From contig DDPV01000018.1 of assembly GCA_002342365.1 (NCBI GenBank), positions 1 through 34,276 on the forward strand: a DNA stretch of 34,276 bases, written 5' to 3'. A model generated the notes under the pieces. The model was not told where the DNA came from. It worked only from the letters and a program-made list of their open reading frames with translations, and ran no database searches. Made by a program: the position numbers and the translations under genes. This DNA is from Burkholderiales bacterium UBA2459. GTDB lineage: Bacteria > Pseudomonadota > Gammaproteobacteria > Burkholderiales > Burkholderiaceae_E. Below are positions 22,324-30,201 of the stretch, piece after piece; the first letter of the stretch is position 1; each line of letters opens with the position of its first letter.

Positions 22324-24165
22324 TCAGGCAGAAGCATACATTTGTCCGATCAAATCTTTATATTTCTCATGAACGAGCTTGCGCTTGAGCTTCATGGTAG
22401 GGGTCAGCTCTTCATCCTCTGCAGTGAGCTTTTGCTCAATCAGTCGAAACTTTTTGACTTGTTCAACACGCGCAAATTTAGCATTGACCCGGTCGATTTC
22501 GGACTGAATCAAGGCCTGAACTTCGGCAGCCCTGCAAAGACTTGCGAAGTCCGAAAAGGGAATGTTGCGCTCTTGAGCAAATTGTTCGACGTTTTCATGA
22601 TCGATCATCACCAAAAGCGCAAGAAAGGGCTTGCGATCGCCCACCACAACCGCATCGGTGATGTAGGGTGAAAACTTCAGTTCGTTTTCGATTTCGCTCG
22701 GGGTGATGTTTTTCCCGCCAGCGGTAATGATGATGTCTTTCATGCGGTCGGTAATGCGCACAAATCCATCCTGATCCATCTCACCCACATCGCCGGTATG
22801 AAGCCAGCCTTCTGCATCGATGGCCTCTGCGGTTTTTTCAGGCAGATTCAAGTAGCCAAGAAAAACGTTCGGGCCTCGGGTGAGGATTTCACCCTGCTCT
22901 GAAATCCTGATTTCATTCATGCCTGATTGCGGCTTGCCAATCGATCCGATTTTGAGTGCGCCAGGCAAATTGATCGTGCCACCGCCGGTGGTCTCGGTCA
23001 TCCCCCAGACTTCAAAAAGCGGCACACCAATTGCCCAATACCAGCGAATCAGATCGGGCGAAATCGGGGCAGCGCCAGTGGCTGCCCAACGCACACGGTC
23101 CAGGCCGATCGCCCGCCGCACATTACCGAGCACAAGCCTGCGCAGCGTGGCGTTGAGAAGTACAAGATGCCAAGGCGCTGGCTTTGCTGCCATCGCATAG
23201 CCGGCATGCTTCTCGCCAACGGCAAGCGCCAGGCGATAAGCAGCACGTTGCAGCGGTGTTGATTCCTTCATCCGCAAATTGATCGCCGAATAAAACTTCT
23301 CCCAGACCCTGGGCACGCCAAGCATGACCGAGGGCGAGATTTCACGGACGTTTTCAGCAACCGTATCAGGGTTTTCAACAAAATTCATCCGCGATCCGTG
23401 CTCAAGCGAGAGCATGGATCCGAACATACGCTCGGCGATATGACACAGTGGCAAAAAGGACACCTTATCGTCGTCTGGCCCCTGGAAGAGCTCGACCGGA
23501 AACTGCTCCATCACAGCACGCAGGTTGCGATGGCTGATCATCGCTCCCTTGGGCTTACCGGTGGTGCCTGATGTGTAAACCAGGATAGCGACATCATCGG
23601 CCCGGCGCGCATGCAAGCGCGTCTCAAAGCGCGTGCTGTCTTGCTCATCGAAAGACTGGCCAAGCTTTTCAAGCGCCGCAAGCGACATGATCTGCGGATC
23701 CTTCAGATCACGCAGCCCCTCCATATCCATCACCACAATGCGGAGCAAGTCGGGCAAGCGATCGCGCACCTGCAAGGCTTTATCGAGCTGTTCGTCGTCT
23801 TCAACAATCAACACTTTGCTACGTGAATCGCTGCAGAGAAACGCGAGCTGTTCGGGTGAATCGGTGGGGTAAACACCAGAGACCACCAAGCCCGACATCA
23901 AGGCGCCGAAATCGCAGTAAACCCACTCGCGGCGGGTGTTTGCAAGGATCGACAGACAATCGCCCGGCTCAAGACCCAAGGCCGCAAGCCCCATGCCGAT
24001 TCGTCTGGCATGGCTACCGTAGGCGGACCAGCTCACCTCATCCCAGATCCCTAAAACCTTCTGCCGCATCGCGACCTGAGGGCCGCGCTCACACACGGCG
24101 TGCCAGAATTTTTGGCCGACGGTCTCTCCTGGGACGATGGATCGATTCATAGGCTCTAGCGCCAT
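22324..24165 (-). CDS. AMP-forming long-chain acyl-CoA synthetase (FAA1/FadD15 type)
   Basis: The enzyme activates a carboxylic acid to acyl-CoA via an acyl-adenylate. I choose ATG 24165 (MALEPMNRS), giving 613 residues. An in-frame TTG at 24183 and ATG 24150 are alternatives; only a distant GGA precedes the choice. It overlaps the livF 3' end by 10 bp. Motifs: the P-loop VYTSGTTGKPKGAMISHRN, LPLCHIAERMFG, VWGMTETTGGGT, GWLHTGDVGEMDQDGFVRITDRMKDIIITAGGKNITPSEIE, and the C-terminal LTPTMKLKRKLV with its conserved lysines. This is the long-chain (COG1022) group. Sitting between Liv ATPase and binding-protein genes, it most likely activates the transported compound on entry. Such ligase-containing Liv operons are, as far as I recall, known from betaproteobacteria. 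Confidence 0.93.
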   Translation of the reverse strand: MALEPMNRSIVPGETVGQKFWHAVCERGPQVAMRQKVLGIWDEVSWSAYGSHARRIGMGLAALGLEPGDCLSILANTRREWVYCDFGALMSGLVVSGVYPTDSPEQLAFLCSDSRSKVLIVEDDEQLDKALQVRDRLPDLLRIVVMDMEGLRDLKDPQIMSLAALEKLGQSFDEQDSTRFETRLHARRADDVAILVYTSGTTGKPKGAMISHRNLRAVMEQFPVELFQGPDDDKVSFLPLCHIAERMFGSMLSLEHGSRMNFVENPDTVAENVREISPSVMLGVPRVWEKFYSAINLRMKESTPLQRAAYRLALAVGEKHAGYAMAAKPAPWHLVLLNATLRRLVLGNVRRAIGLDRVRWAATGAAPISPDLIRWYWAIGVPLFEVWGMTETTGGGTINLPGALKIGSIGKPQSGMNEIRISEQGEILTRGPNVFLGYLNLPEKTAEAIDAEGWLHTGDVGEMDQDGFVRITDRMKDIIITAGGKNITPSEIENELKFSPYITDAVVVGDRKPFLALLVMIDHENVEQFAQERNIPFSDFASLCRAAEVQALIQSEIDRVNAKFARVEQVKKFRLIEQKLTAEDEELTPTMKLKRKLVHEKYKDLIGQMYASA

Positions 24166-24932
24166 TGTTTTTTCTTTTTCCAACGACGCTCGCCGCGAAC
24201 CGCATCGGCCTTCATGCCGAGATAAAACTCCCTGATGTCATCCTTTTGCAGCAGCACGGCGGTTTCGCCCTCAAGAACAATGCGGCCCACCTCAAGCACA
24301 TAACCGAAGTCTGCGGTCTGCAGCGCAATTTGCGCATTTTGCTCGACCAACAGCATGGTTGTGCCCTCCTCTTGATTCACGCGCCGGATGATGGCAAAAA
24401 TCTCCTTCACCAGCTTGGGCGACAACCCCAGGCTTGGTTCGTCGAGTAACAGCATTTTCGGTCTTGACATCAAAGCTCTTGCGATCGCCAGCATCTGCTG
24501 CTGCCCCCCCGAAAGCTGGCCCGCTTCCTGGTTAGCGCGTTCTTTGAGGATAGGAAAATAGCCATACATCCGTTCGATATCGTCCAGGATGCGCGCATCG
24601 CTGCGGGTGAATGCACCCATCAGCAGATTCTCGCGCACCGTAAGCAGAGGGAAGACTTCGCGGCCCTCAGGCACATGACTTAATCCAAGCCGTACGATGG
24701 CATCAGGTTGCAAGCCGGCAATCGCCTGGCCTGCAAAATCGATCGTTCCTTTGCGTGGATCCAAAATCCCCGATATCGTTTTAAGAATCGTTGTTTTTCC
24801 TGCGCCGTTTGAACCCAGCACGGTCACGATCGAACCTTGGGGCACTTGCAGGGATACGCCACGGATCGCCTGCACCGGGCCATAACTTGCCTCGACATTC
24901 TTGACGCTGAGGATGGGTGTTGCGGGCTTCAT
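24156..24932 (-). CDS. livF: LivF-type ABC transporter ATP-binding protein
   Basis: One of the two ATPases of the Liv-type importer, 258 residues. Walker A is GSNGAGKTT, followed by RLGLSHVPEGREVFPLLTVRENLLMGA, a strong LivF signature; the ABC signature is LSGGQQQM and Walker B is MLLLDEPSLGLSP. The start ATG 24932 overlaps the livG stop by four bases. The C-terminus extends past the usual end in a basic tail (RGERRWKKKKQWR), whose DNA also holds the putative start region of the ligase gene. It acts at the inner face of the membrane with LivG, LivH and LivM. Confidence 0.95.
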   Translation of the reverse strand: MKPATPILSVKNVEASYGPVQAIRGVSLQVPQGSIVTVLGSNGAGKTTILKTISGILDPRKGTIDFAGQAIAGLQPDAIVRLGLSHVPEGREVFPLLTVRENLLMGAFTRSDARILDDIERMYGYFPILKERANQEAGQLSGGQQQMLAIARALMSRPKMLLLDEPSLGLSPKLVKEIFAIIRRVNQEEGTTMLLVEQNAQIALQTADFGYVLEVGRIVLEGETAVLLQKDDIREFYLGMKADAVRGERRWKKKKQWR

Positions 24933-25696
24933 GAGGCCAATCCAAGATACGCGGCAAGCACATCCGGATGGGCTTGCACCTCAGCGGGGCTTCCCTCGGC
25001 GATCGGCTTGCCAAAGTTGAGCGCCAGCACCCGATCGGACACCCGAGACACTAGCGACATGTCGTGCTCGACCATCAGCACCGTCACCCCCAGCTCATCG
25101 CGAATATCCTGAATCCAATAGGCCATGTCGTCGGTTTCTTCAACATTCAAGCCGGAAGACGGTTCATCGAGCAGCAGCAGCTTGGGGTCGGTGCAAAGCG
25201 CGCGGGCCAGCTCAACCACTTTGCGCACCCCGTAGGGCAGCCCTGCGACGGTTGCATCGCGGTAGCTTGCAAGATCCAGAAAGTCGATGACCTTTTCAAC
25301 GGCACGGCGGTTGGCCATTTCACGCTTGCGAACCGCTGGCGTGAAAAAGATCTCCGCAAGCGGATTTTTGGGCGTGTGTACATGTCTCCCAATCAGCAAA
25401 TTTTGTAACACCGTGGCCTGCGCGAAGAGTTCGATGTTTTGAAAAGTTCGGCCAATACCAAGGCTCACCACCTGGTCTGGCGTGAGCTTCGTGAGATCCT
25501 GACCCCGAAACCGGATCGTTCCTGAACTGGCTGGATAAATCAGGCTGATGAGATTAAAGATCGTCGTCTTGCCAGCACCATTGGGGCCGATGATGGTGTA
25601 GATCTCGCCCGCTTTAACCGAAAAACTCACGTCATCGACCGCAAGCAAACCGCCAAAACTTTTGCTCAGGTGTTCGATCTCAAAAAAGGCCTCCAC
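24929..25696 (-). CDS. livG: LivG-type ABC transporter ATP-binding protein
   Basis: The second ATPase of the importer, 255 residues. The start is GTG at 25696, 9 nt after AGGAG, giving MEAFFEIEHLSKSFGGLLAVDDVSF. Walker A is GPNGAGKTT; the LivG-type GIGRTFQNIELF follows, then the degenerate signature region LPYGVRKVVELARALCTDPKLLLLDEPSSGLN containing Walker B. The C-terminus VLALNFGKPIAEGSPAEVQ is typical. The ABC signature reads LPYGVRK instead of LSGGQ, as is common in LivG (which usually shows LPYGxQR). The stop overlaps livF. Confidence 0.95.
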   Translation of the reverse strand: MEAFFEIEHLSKSFGGLLAVDDVSFSVKAGEIYTIIGPNGAGKTTIFNLISLIYPASSGTIRFRGQDLTKLTPDQVVSLGIGRTFQNIELFAQATVLQNLLIGRHVHTPKNPLAEIFFTPAVRKREMANRRAVEKVIDFLDLASYRDATVAGLPYGVRKVVELARALCTDPKLLLLDEPSSGLNVEETDDMAYWIQDIRDELGVTVLMVEHDMSLVSRVSDRVLALNFGKPIAEGSPAEVQAHPDVLAAYLGLAS

Positions 25697-25708
25697 TTGA
25701 TCGCGCTC

Positions 25709-26785
25709 CTAATGCACCCGCTCCGAGCGGGTGTAGCTGCGCTGTCGCTTGAAAAGGCCGCGCTTGTAGAGCGGGAAAAGCGAAAAATACGTCCGCATTT
25801 TCAACCAAGCTCCGTAAAGCCCCAGCGGTTCAAAAATCACAAATAAAATCATGATCAAGCCAAAGAGTGTTGCTTTCAATCCGGTCTGACCCGCGATCGA
25901 TTCGGGCAACCAATCCTTGACCATCGAGATCGCTTCAGGCAACAAGATGATGAACATGGCGCCAAAAACTGCACCGTGCAAGGAGCCAAGACCACCAATG
26001 ACGACCATCATCAGGAACTCAATTGAAACGAGCACGGTAAACTGTTCTGGACTTAAGAACTTGATCTGATGCGCGTAAAGCGCCCCGGCTAATCCGGTTA
26101 CCGCCGCCGAGAGCGCGAAACTGAGCGTCTTGAAGCGGGCCAGGTTCACGCCCATGCTCTGTGCTGAAACTTCGGAGTCTCGAATGGCAATCAGCGCTCT
26201 CCCGGTTGGGGCGCGCAAGAGATTTTTCATCCCGATTCCGACGAGGATGAGCAATGCAAGACAGAGGTAATAAAACCCGGTATCCGATTCAAGCGGCGCA
26301 AAGACGAGCTTCAGGGGAGCGAGCATCATGCCGGCATTGCCGCCTGTAACCGATTCCCAGCGGGCAAGCGCCTCTTCGACGATGAAACCAAAGGCAAGCG
26401 TTGCGATGGCCAGGTAAAGACCGCTTAAACGCAAGGCCGGTAAACCGATCAAAATCCCTGCAAAGGCACTGGCAAGCATCGCACAAGGTGCCGAGACGAT
26501 AAACGGCAGTCCCCTGGCTTGCAAATAGGCTTCAGCATAAGCACCGATGGCCAAAAATGCAGCATGTCCCATCGACATCTGACCGGTGAAGCCTGCAAGC
26601 AGCATCAGTCCATAGCCCACAAGCGCGCTGATAAAAATGAAAATCAGCTGCGTCTGAAAGTACTCCGAGCCAAGCCATGGCGCCATCAACAAAGCCATCA
26701 ACAAAAGCGCATACCAAAAGGCGTGGTGACGGTCCTTGAAAAACTGCAAGTCTTGTTCGTAGCGGGTTTTGAAAATAAAACGCAT
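25709..26785 (-). CDS. livM: LivM-type ABC transporter permease
   Basis: A 358-residue inner-membrane permease of the LivM family. Visible family motifs: GLMLLAGFTGQMSMGHAAFLAIGAY, GLYLAIATLAFGFIVEEAL, LLRAPTGRALIAIRDSEVSAQSMGVN (the permease-ATPase coupling loop) and VVIGGLGSLHGAVFGAMF. Eight or nine hydrophobic segments can be counted. The N-terminus is somewhat long and polar (about 25 residues before the first helix). ATG 26785 lacks a good ribosome site and lies 42 bp after the livH stop; livG starts 12 bp downstream. Confidence 0.94.
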   Translation of the reverse strand: MRFIFKTRYEQDLQFFKDRHHAFWYALLLMALLMAPWLGSEYFQTQLIFIFISALVGYGLMLLAGFTGQMSMGHAAFLAIGAYAEAYLQARGLPFIVSAPCAMLASAFAGILIGLPALRLSGLYLAIATLAFGFIVEEALARWESVTGGNAGMMLAPLKLVFAPLESDTGFYYLCLALLILVGIGMKNLLRAPTGRALIAIRDSEVSAQSMGVNLARFKTLSFALSAAVTGLAGALYAHQIKFLSPEQFTVLVSIEFLMMVVIGGLGSLHGAVFGAMFIILLPEAISMVKDWLPESIAGQTGLKATLFGLIMILFVIFEPLGLYGAWLKMRTYFSLFPLYKRGLFKRQRSYTRSERVH

Positions 26786-26827
26786 AGGTCTATACAGCTC
26801 TTAGATCGATCGAAAATCCAAAGGGTC

Positions 26828-27706
26828 TCAAACTTTCTTGCGCCGCATCTGGCCGAAAATACCCGACGGCTTGACCATCAAGACCATCAGCACGACCACA
26901 TAGGCGGCGATATCCTTGAAACCCTCTGGCAAATAAAATCCGGCGAAGGCCTCGACCCAGCCGATTACCAGTCCGCCAACAATGGCGCCAGGAATCGAAC
27001 CGAAACCGCCGACCACCGCAGCGGGAAAGGCCTTGATGCCGATGAAACCCATGTTGTTGTGAACGAAGGTAATCGGCGCCAGCAAGACAGCGGCAAGACC
27101 GGCAACGCCGGCAGCGATCCCCCAAATCAGGCTATTGATGCGGCGAACCGGGATGCCCATGTAATAGGCGGCAAGCTGGTTTTGCGAGGCAGCCTGCATC
27201 GCAATGCCCACCCGAGTCCCTTTGAAAAAGGCATAGAGCAGCATGCACAGCAATGCGGTGAGAACAAGGATCGCCAGATGGTCGGTTGACACCACGAGCT
27301 CGCCCCAGCGCAGCACCTCTTCGGACCAGGGTGCCCTGAACGAATGCGTGTCGGTACCCCAGCCAGGAATCATGGATGCGATGCCGCGCATCGCAAAGCC
27401 AGCGGCAATCGTGACCATGACCGCAGAAAATCCGGGCATCCCGATGATCGGTCGCAACAGCAAGCGATCAAAGATCGCGCCGAACAAGGCCATGACGATG
27501 AGTGTCAGTGGCAGGGCTGCCCAAAAACCCAGTCCCATCAGACTTGAAAAACTGAATGCAACAAATGCCCCCAGCATCATCAAATCGCCCTGGGCAAAAT
27601 TGACCACTTCAGTGGCCTTGTAGATCAGCACAAAGCCAAGCGCGATCAAGGCATAAATACAACCGATCGCCGCGCCTGAGATCAGGAGCTGCGCAACCTC
27701 AATCAT
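26828..27706 (-). CDS. livH: LivH-type ABC transporter permease
   Basis: A 292-residue permease starting at ATG 27706 (MIEVAQLLISGAAIGCIYALIALGF), which overlaps the dehydrogenase stop by four bases. The frame is open upstream to 27880, but that part is an out-of-frame reading of the dehydrogenase gene. LivH motifs: GFVLIYKATEVVNFAQGDLMMLGAF, FFKGTRVGIAMQAASQNQLAAYYMGIPVRRINSLIWGIAAGVAGLAAVLLAP and AVVGGFGSIPGAIVGGLVIGWVE. Length and hydrophobic pattern are normal. It forms the translocation pore with LivM. Confidence 0.94.
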   Translation of the reverse strand: MIEVAQLLISGAAIGCIYALIALGFVLIYKATEVVNFAQGDLMMLGAFVAFSFSSLMGLGFWAALPLTLIVMALFGAIFDRLLLRPIIGMPGFSAVMVTIAAGFAMRGIASMIPGWGTDTHSFRAPWSEEVLRWGELVVSTDHLAILVLTALLCMLLYAFFKGTRVGIAMQAASQNQLAAYYMGIPVRRINSLIWGIAAGVAGLAAVLLAPITFVHNNMGFIGIKAFPAAVVGGFGSIPGAIVGGLVIGWVEAFAGFYLPEGFKDIAAYVVVLMVLMVKPSGIFGQMRRKKV

Positions 27707-28863
27707 GAGGCAGCCTTCGCTCCCAGCCCCATGGAACGCGCGATCACTTCCTTCATGATTTCGTTGGTACCTCCGTAAATGCGCTGCACCCGGGCATCGG
27801 CCCAGGCTCGTGCCACAGGGTATTCCCACATGTAGCCATAACCGCCATGAAGTTGCACGCAGGCGTCCAACACTTTGCACTGCAAATCAGAACACCAATA
27901 CTTCGCCATCGAAGCAGTGGCCGTGTCCAGTTGCTGCGTGAGCAGAAGGCTTGTGCAGCGGTCGACAAAGACCTGCGCGACCTGGACTTCGGTTTGCAAG
28001 GCTGCCAGGGTGAACCGGGTGTTTTGAAACTCCGAAACCGCCTTGCCAAAGGCCTTTCGCTGCGTGGTGTAGGCAAGCGTCCAGTCAATCGCAGCCTGAG
28101 CCGAACTCACGGCACTGATGGCAATCTGCAGGCGTTCCCAGGGCAACTCCTCCATCAGATAGGCAAAGCCCTGATTGAGCGCCCCAAGCAATTGGGTTTT
28201 TGGAACCTTGACCTGATCGAAAAACAACTCAGCGGTATCCTGCGCCTTCATACCAACCTTTTTCAGGCGACGGCCTTTTTCGAAACCCTGCATACCCTGC
28301 TCGATCAGCAACAAGCTGGTACCTTTGGCGCCGGCTGAAGGCATGGTTTTCACCACGGTGATCACCAAGTCGGCGTGCCATCCGTTGGTGATAAAGGTTT
28401 TAGAACCGTTCACCACAAAGTGATCACCTGCGTCGATGGCGGTCGTGTGAATGCCCTGCAGATCTGATCCTGCTGACGGCTCGGTCATCGCAATCGCGCC
28501 AATAATCTCACCACGCGCCATCGCGGGTAAATAGTGCTGCTTTTGTTCGGCGCTGCCATAGTGCAGCAAATAAGGCGCAACAATATCCGAATGCAAGCCA
28601 AAGCCCAGACCGGTCGCGTTGACCCGGGCAATCTCTTCCATCAGCACCACAGAGTACAAACGGTCAACACCGGAGCCGCCAAATTCCTCAGGCATGGTCG
28701 GACAAAGCAATCCCAGCGCGCCGGCTTTAAGCCAGACCTCGCGATCAACATAGCCTTGGTCCTCCCATCGATCGTGATGGGGGACGACCTCTTGTTCGAG
28801 AAACCGTCTGGTGGTTTGACGGTAAAGCTCGTGCTCTTCGCGAAATAGCTCACGCGCAATCAT
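27703..28863 (-). CDS. acyl-CoA dehydrogenase, long-chain (LCAD) type
   Basis: This FAD enzyme of 386 residues starts at ATG 28863 (MIARELFREEHELYRQTTRRF), preceded by GGGAGAG. The frame is open to 28962, but no ribosome site lies there. Motifs: LCPTMPEEFGGSGVDRLYS, AIAMTEPSAGSDLQGI, KTFITNGWHADL, KVGMKAQDTAELFFDQVKVP, ELPWERLQIAISA and ARVQRIYGGTNEIMKEVIARSMGL. The YEGT glutamate of medium-chain enzymes is Gly here (YGGTNEI), as in long-chain dehydrogenases, so the base is probably the Glu of PWERL. It is the first gene of the minus-strand transporter operon and would oxidise the acyl-CoA made by the ligase gene downstream. It is divergent from the thiolase gene. Confidence 0.92.
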   Translation of the reverse strand: MIARELFREEHELYRQTTRRFLEQEVVPHHDRWEDQGYVDREVWLKAGALGLLCPTMPEEFGGSGVDRLYSVVLMEEIARVNATGLGFGLHSDIVAPYLLHYGSAEQKQHYLPAMARGEIIGAIAMTEPSAGSDLQGIHTTAIDAGDHFVVNGSKTFITNGWHADLVITVVKTMPSAGAKGTSLLLIEQGMQGFEKGRRLKKVGMKAQDTAELFFDQVKVPKTQLLGALNQGFAYLMEELPWERLQIAISAVSSAQAAIDWTLAYTTQRKAFGKAVSEFQNTRFTLAALQTEVQVAQVFVDRCTSLLLTQQLDTATASMAKYWCSDLQCKVLDACVQLHGGYGYMWEYPVARAWADARVQRIYGGTNEIMKEVIARSMGLGAKAAS

Positions 28864-28937
28864 TTTGACTGTCTCTCCCGTAACGGCATTTTGTCCTTCT
28901 TTTTCTAGAGCGCAATGTACACCAACTGAGCCCGATG

Positions 28938-28949
28938 CGAGCAGGCTCG
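28938..28949. promoter_or_regulatory. inverted repeat in the divergent dehydrogenase/thiolase promoter region
   Basis: CGAGC-AG-GCTCG forms a 5-2-5 inverted repeat centred in the 129-bp gap between the divergent operons. A second, TTGCA-N9-TGCAA, spans 28957-28975. Either could be an operator for a regulator of both operons, but they are short and I do not recognise the regulator. No clear -35/-10 pair was placed on either strand. Confidence 0.25.
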
Positions 28950-28992
28950 GATAGACTTGCACCCGAACACTGCAAAGGCTCTGGAGGCTCTC

Positions 28993-30198
28993 ATGACTGA
29001 GGTTTTTATTTTTGATGCGGTCCGCACACCCCGAGGCCGCGGTAAGTCAAGCGGTTCGCTCTACGAGGTCAAACCGGTGCGCTTGCTCAGCGGCTTGATG
29101 CAGCATCTGGCGCAAAAGCATCAGCTCGACACGTCCAGGGTTGACGATGTGGTGATTGGATGCGTGAGTCCGGTGGGCGAGCAGGGCTCGGTCATCGCAA
29201 GAACCGCCGCCTTGAGCGCTGGATGGGATTTGAAGGCCGCGGGGATTCAGGTCAATCGCTTTTGTGCATCAGGGCTTGAAGCGGTCAACCTCGCTGCTCA
29301 AAAGGTCGCATCCGGATGGGAGGATTTTGTGGTGGCAGGCGGTGTTGAGTCGATGTCAAGAGTCCCGATGGGATCCGATGGCGGCGCCTGGGCCCAGGAC
29401 CCCGAAACCAATATTCAGACCGGCTTCGTACCGCAAGGCATCGGTGCGGACCTGATCGCAACCCTGGACGGTTACGATCGCGAGGATGTGGATGCGTTTG
29501 GAGCGATGTCCCATCACAAGGCTGCCAAGGCGCAGGCAGCCGGTTACTTTGATCGTTCGCTGGTTCCGGTGGTCGACGAACTCGGTTTGCCGATCCTTGC
29601 ACGGGACGAAACAATCCGACCCGAAACGAGCACAGAAAGCCTTGCCGCGCTCAAGCCCTCCTTTGAAAAGCTCGGTGCTATGGGCTTTGACGCGATGGCC
29701 CTGAGAAAATATCCCGAGGTTGAACGTATCCATCATGTGCATCATGCCGGCAACAGTTCTGGCATTGTGGACGGCGCAGCCCTGATGCTGCTGGGTCAGG
29801 AGCAGATCGGCAAGGCCCTTGGCCTGAGCCCTCGCGCGCGGGTGCTTGCGACCGCGCTGACCGGTACCGATCCCACAATCATGCTCACCGGCCCTGCACC
29901 CGCGGCGAGAAAAGCGCTGGCCAAGGCGGGACTGGCTGTTGATGACATTGATCTTTTTGAGGTCAATGAAGCCTTCGCGGCCGTTGTGATGCGCTTTATG
30001 CGCGAGCTCAAGCTGCCTGAGGAAAAGATCAACGTCAACGGCGGTGCGATCGCCATGGGGCATCCACTCGGAGCCACAGGCTGCATGATCCTGGGGACGC
30101 TGATTGATGAACTCGAGCGCCGCAAGCTCAAGCGCGGACTTGCCACCCTTTGTGTGGGCGGCGGGATGGGCATTGCAACGATTATTGAACGGGTCTGA
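28993..30198 (+). CDS. thiolase (acetyl-CoA C-acyltransferase)
   Basis: A 401-residue thiolase, which cleaves 3-ketoacyl-CoA with CoA or condenses two acetyl-CoA. ATG 28993 (MTEVFIFDAVRTPRGRG) follows GGAGG by 6 nt; the open frame from 28957 is rejected. Active-site residues: C91 in NRFCASGLEAVN, the His in GGAIAMGHPLGATG, and the C-terminal Cys in LCVGGGMG. DLFEVNEAFAAV is also present. The stop lies 3 bp before the FadB-like gene, so the two form a fadA/fadB-like pair. Degradative use in beta-oxidation is favoured by that neighbour. Confidence 0.95.
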   Translation: MTEVFIFDAVRTPRGRGKSSGSLYEVKPVRLLSGLMQHLAQKHQLDTSRVDDVVIGCVSPVGEQGSVIARTAALSAGWDLKAAGIQVNRFCASGLEAVNLAAQKVASGWEDFVVAGGVESMSRVPMGSDGGAWAQDPETNIQTGFVPQGIGADLIATLDGYDREDVDAFGAMSHHKAAKAQAAGYFDRSLVPVVDELGLPILARDETIRPETSTESLAALKPSFEKLGAMGFDAMALRKYPEVERIHHVHHAGNSSGIVDGAALMLLGQEQIGKALGLSPRARVLATALTGTDPTIMLTGPAPAARKALAKAGLAVDDIDLFEVNEAFAAVVMRFMRELKLPEEKINVNGGAIAMGHPLGATGCMILGTLIDELERRKLKRGLATLCVGGGMGIATIIERV

Positions 30199-30201
30199 AA
30201 C

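Noticed and set aside
24166..24183. TTG start adding MEKEKT to the acyl-CoA ligase
   Set aside because: It would lie deeper in livF and no ribosome site supports it; ATG 24165 is preferred, though not proven.
26519..27289. 256-residue plus-strand open frame rich in Gln, His and Asn
   Set aside because: It is the complement of the livM/livH genes, whose hydrophobic codons give polar residues in antisense.
27707..27880. Upstream extension of livH
   Set aside because: It is an out-of-frame reading of the acyl-CoA dehydrogenase; MIEVAQLL at 27706 is the normal LivH start.
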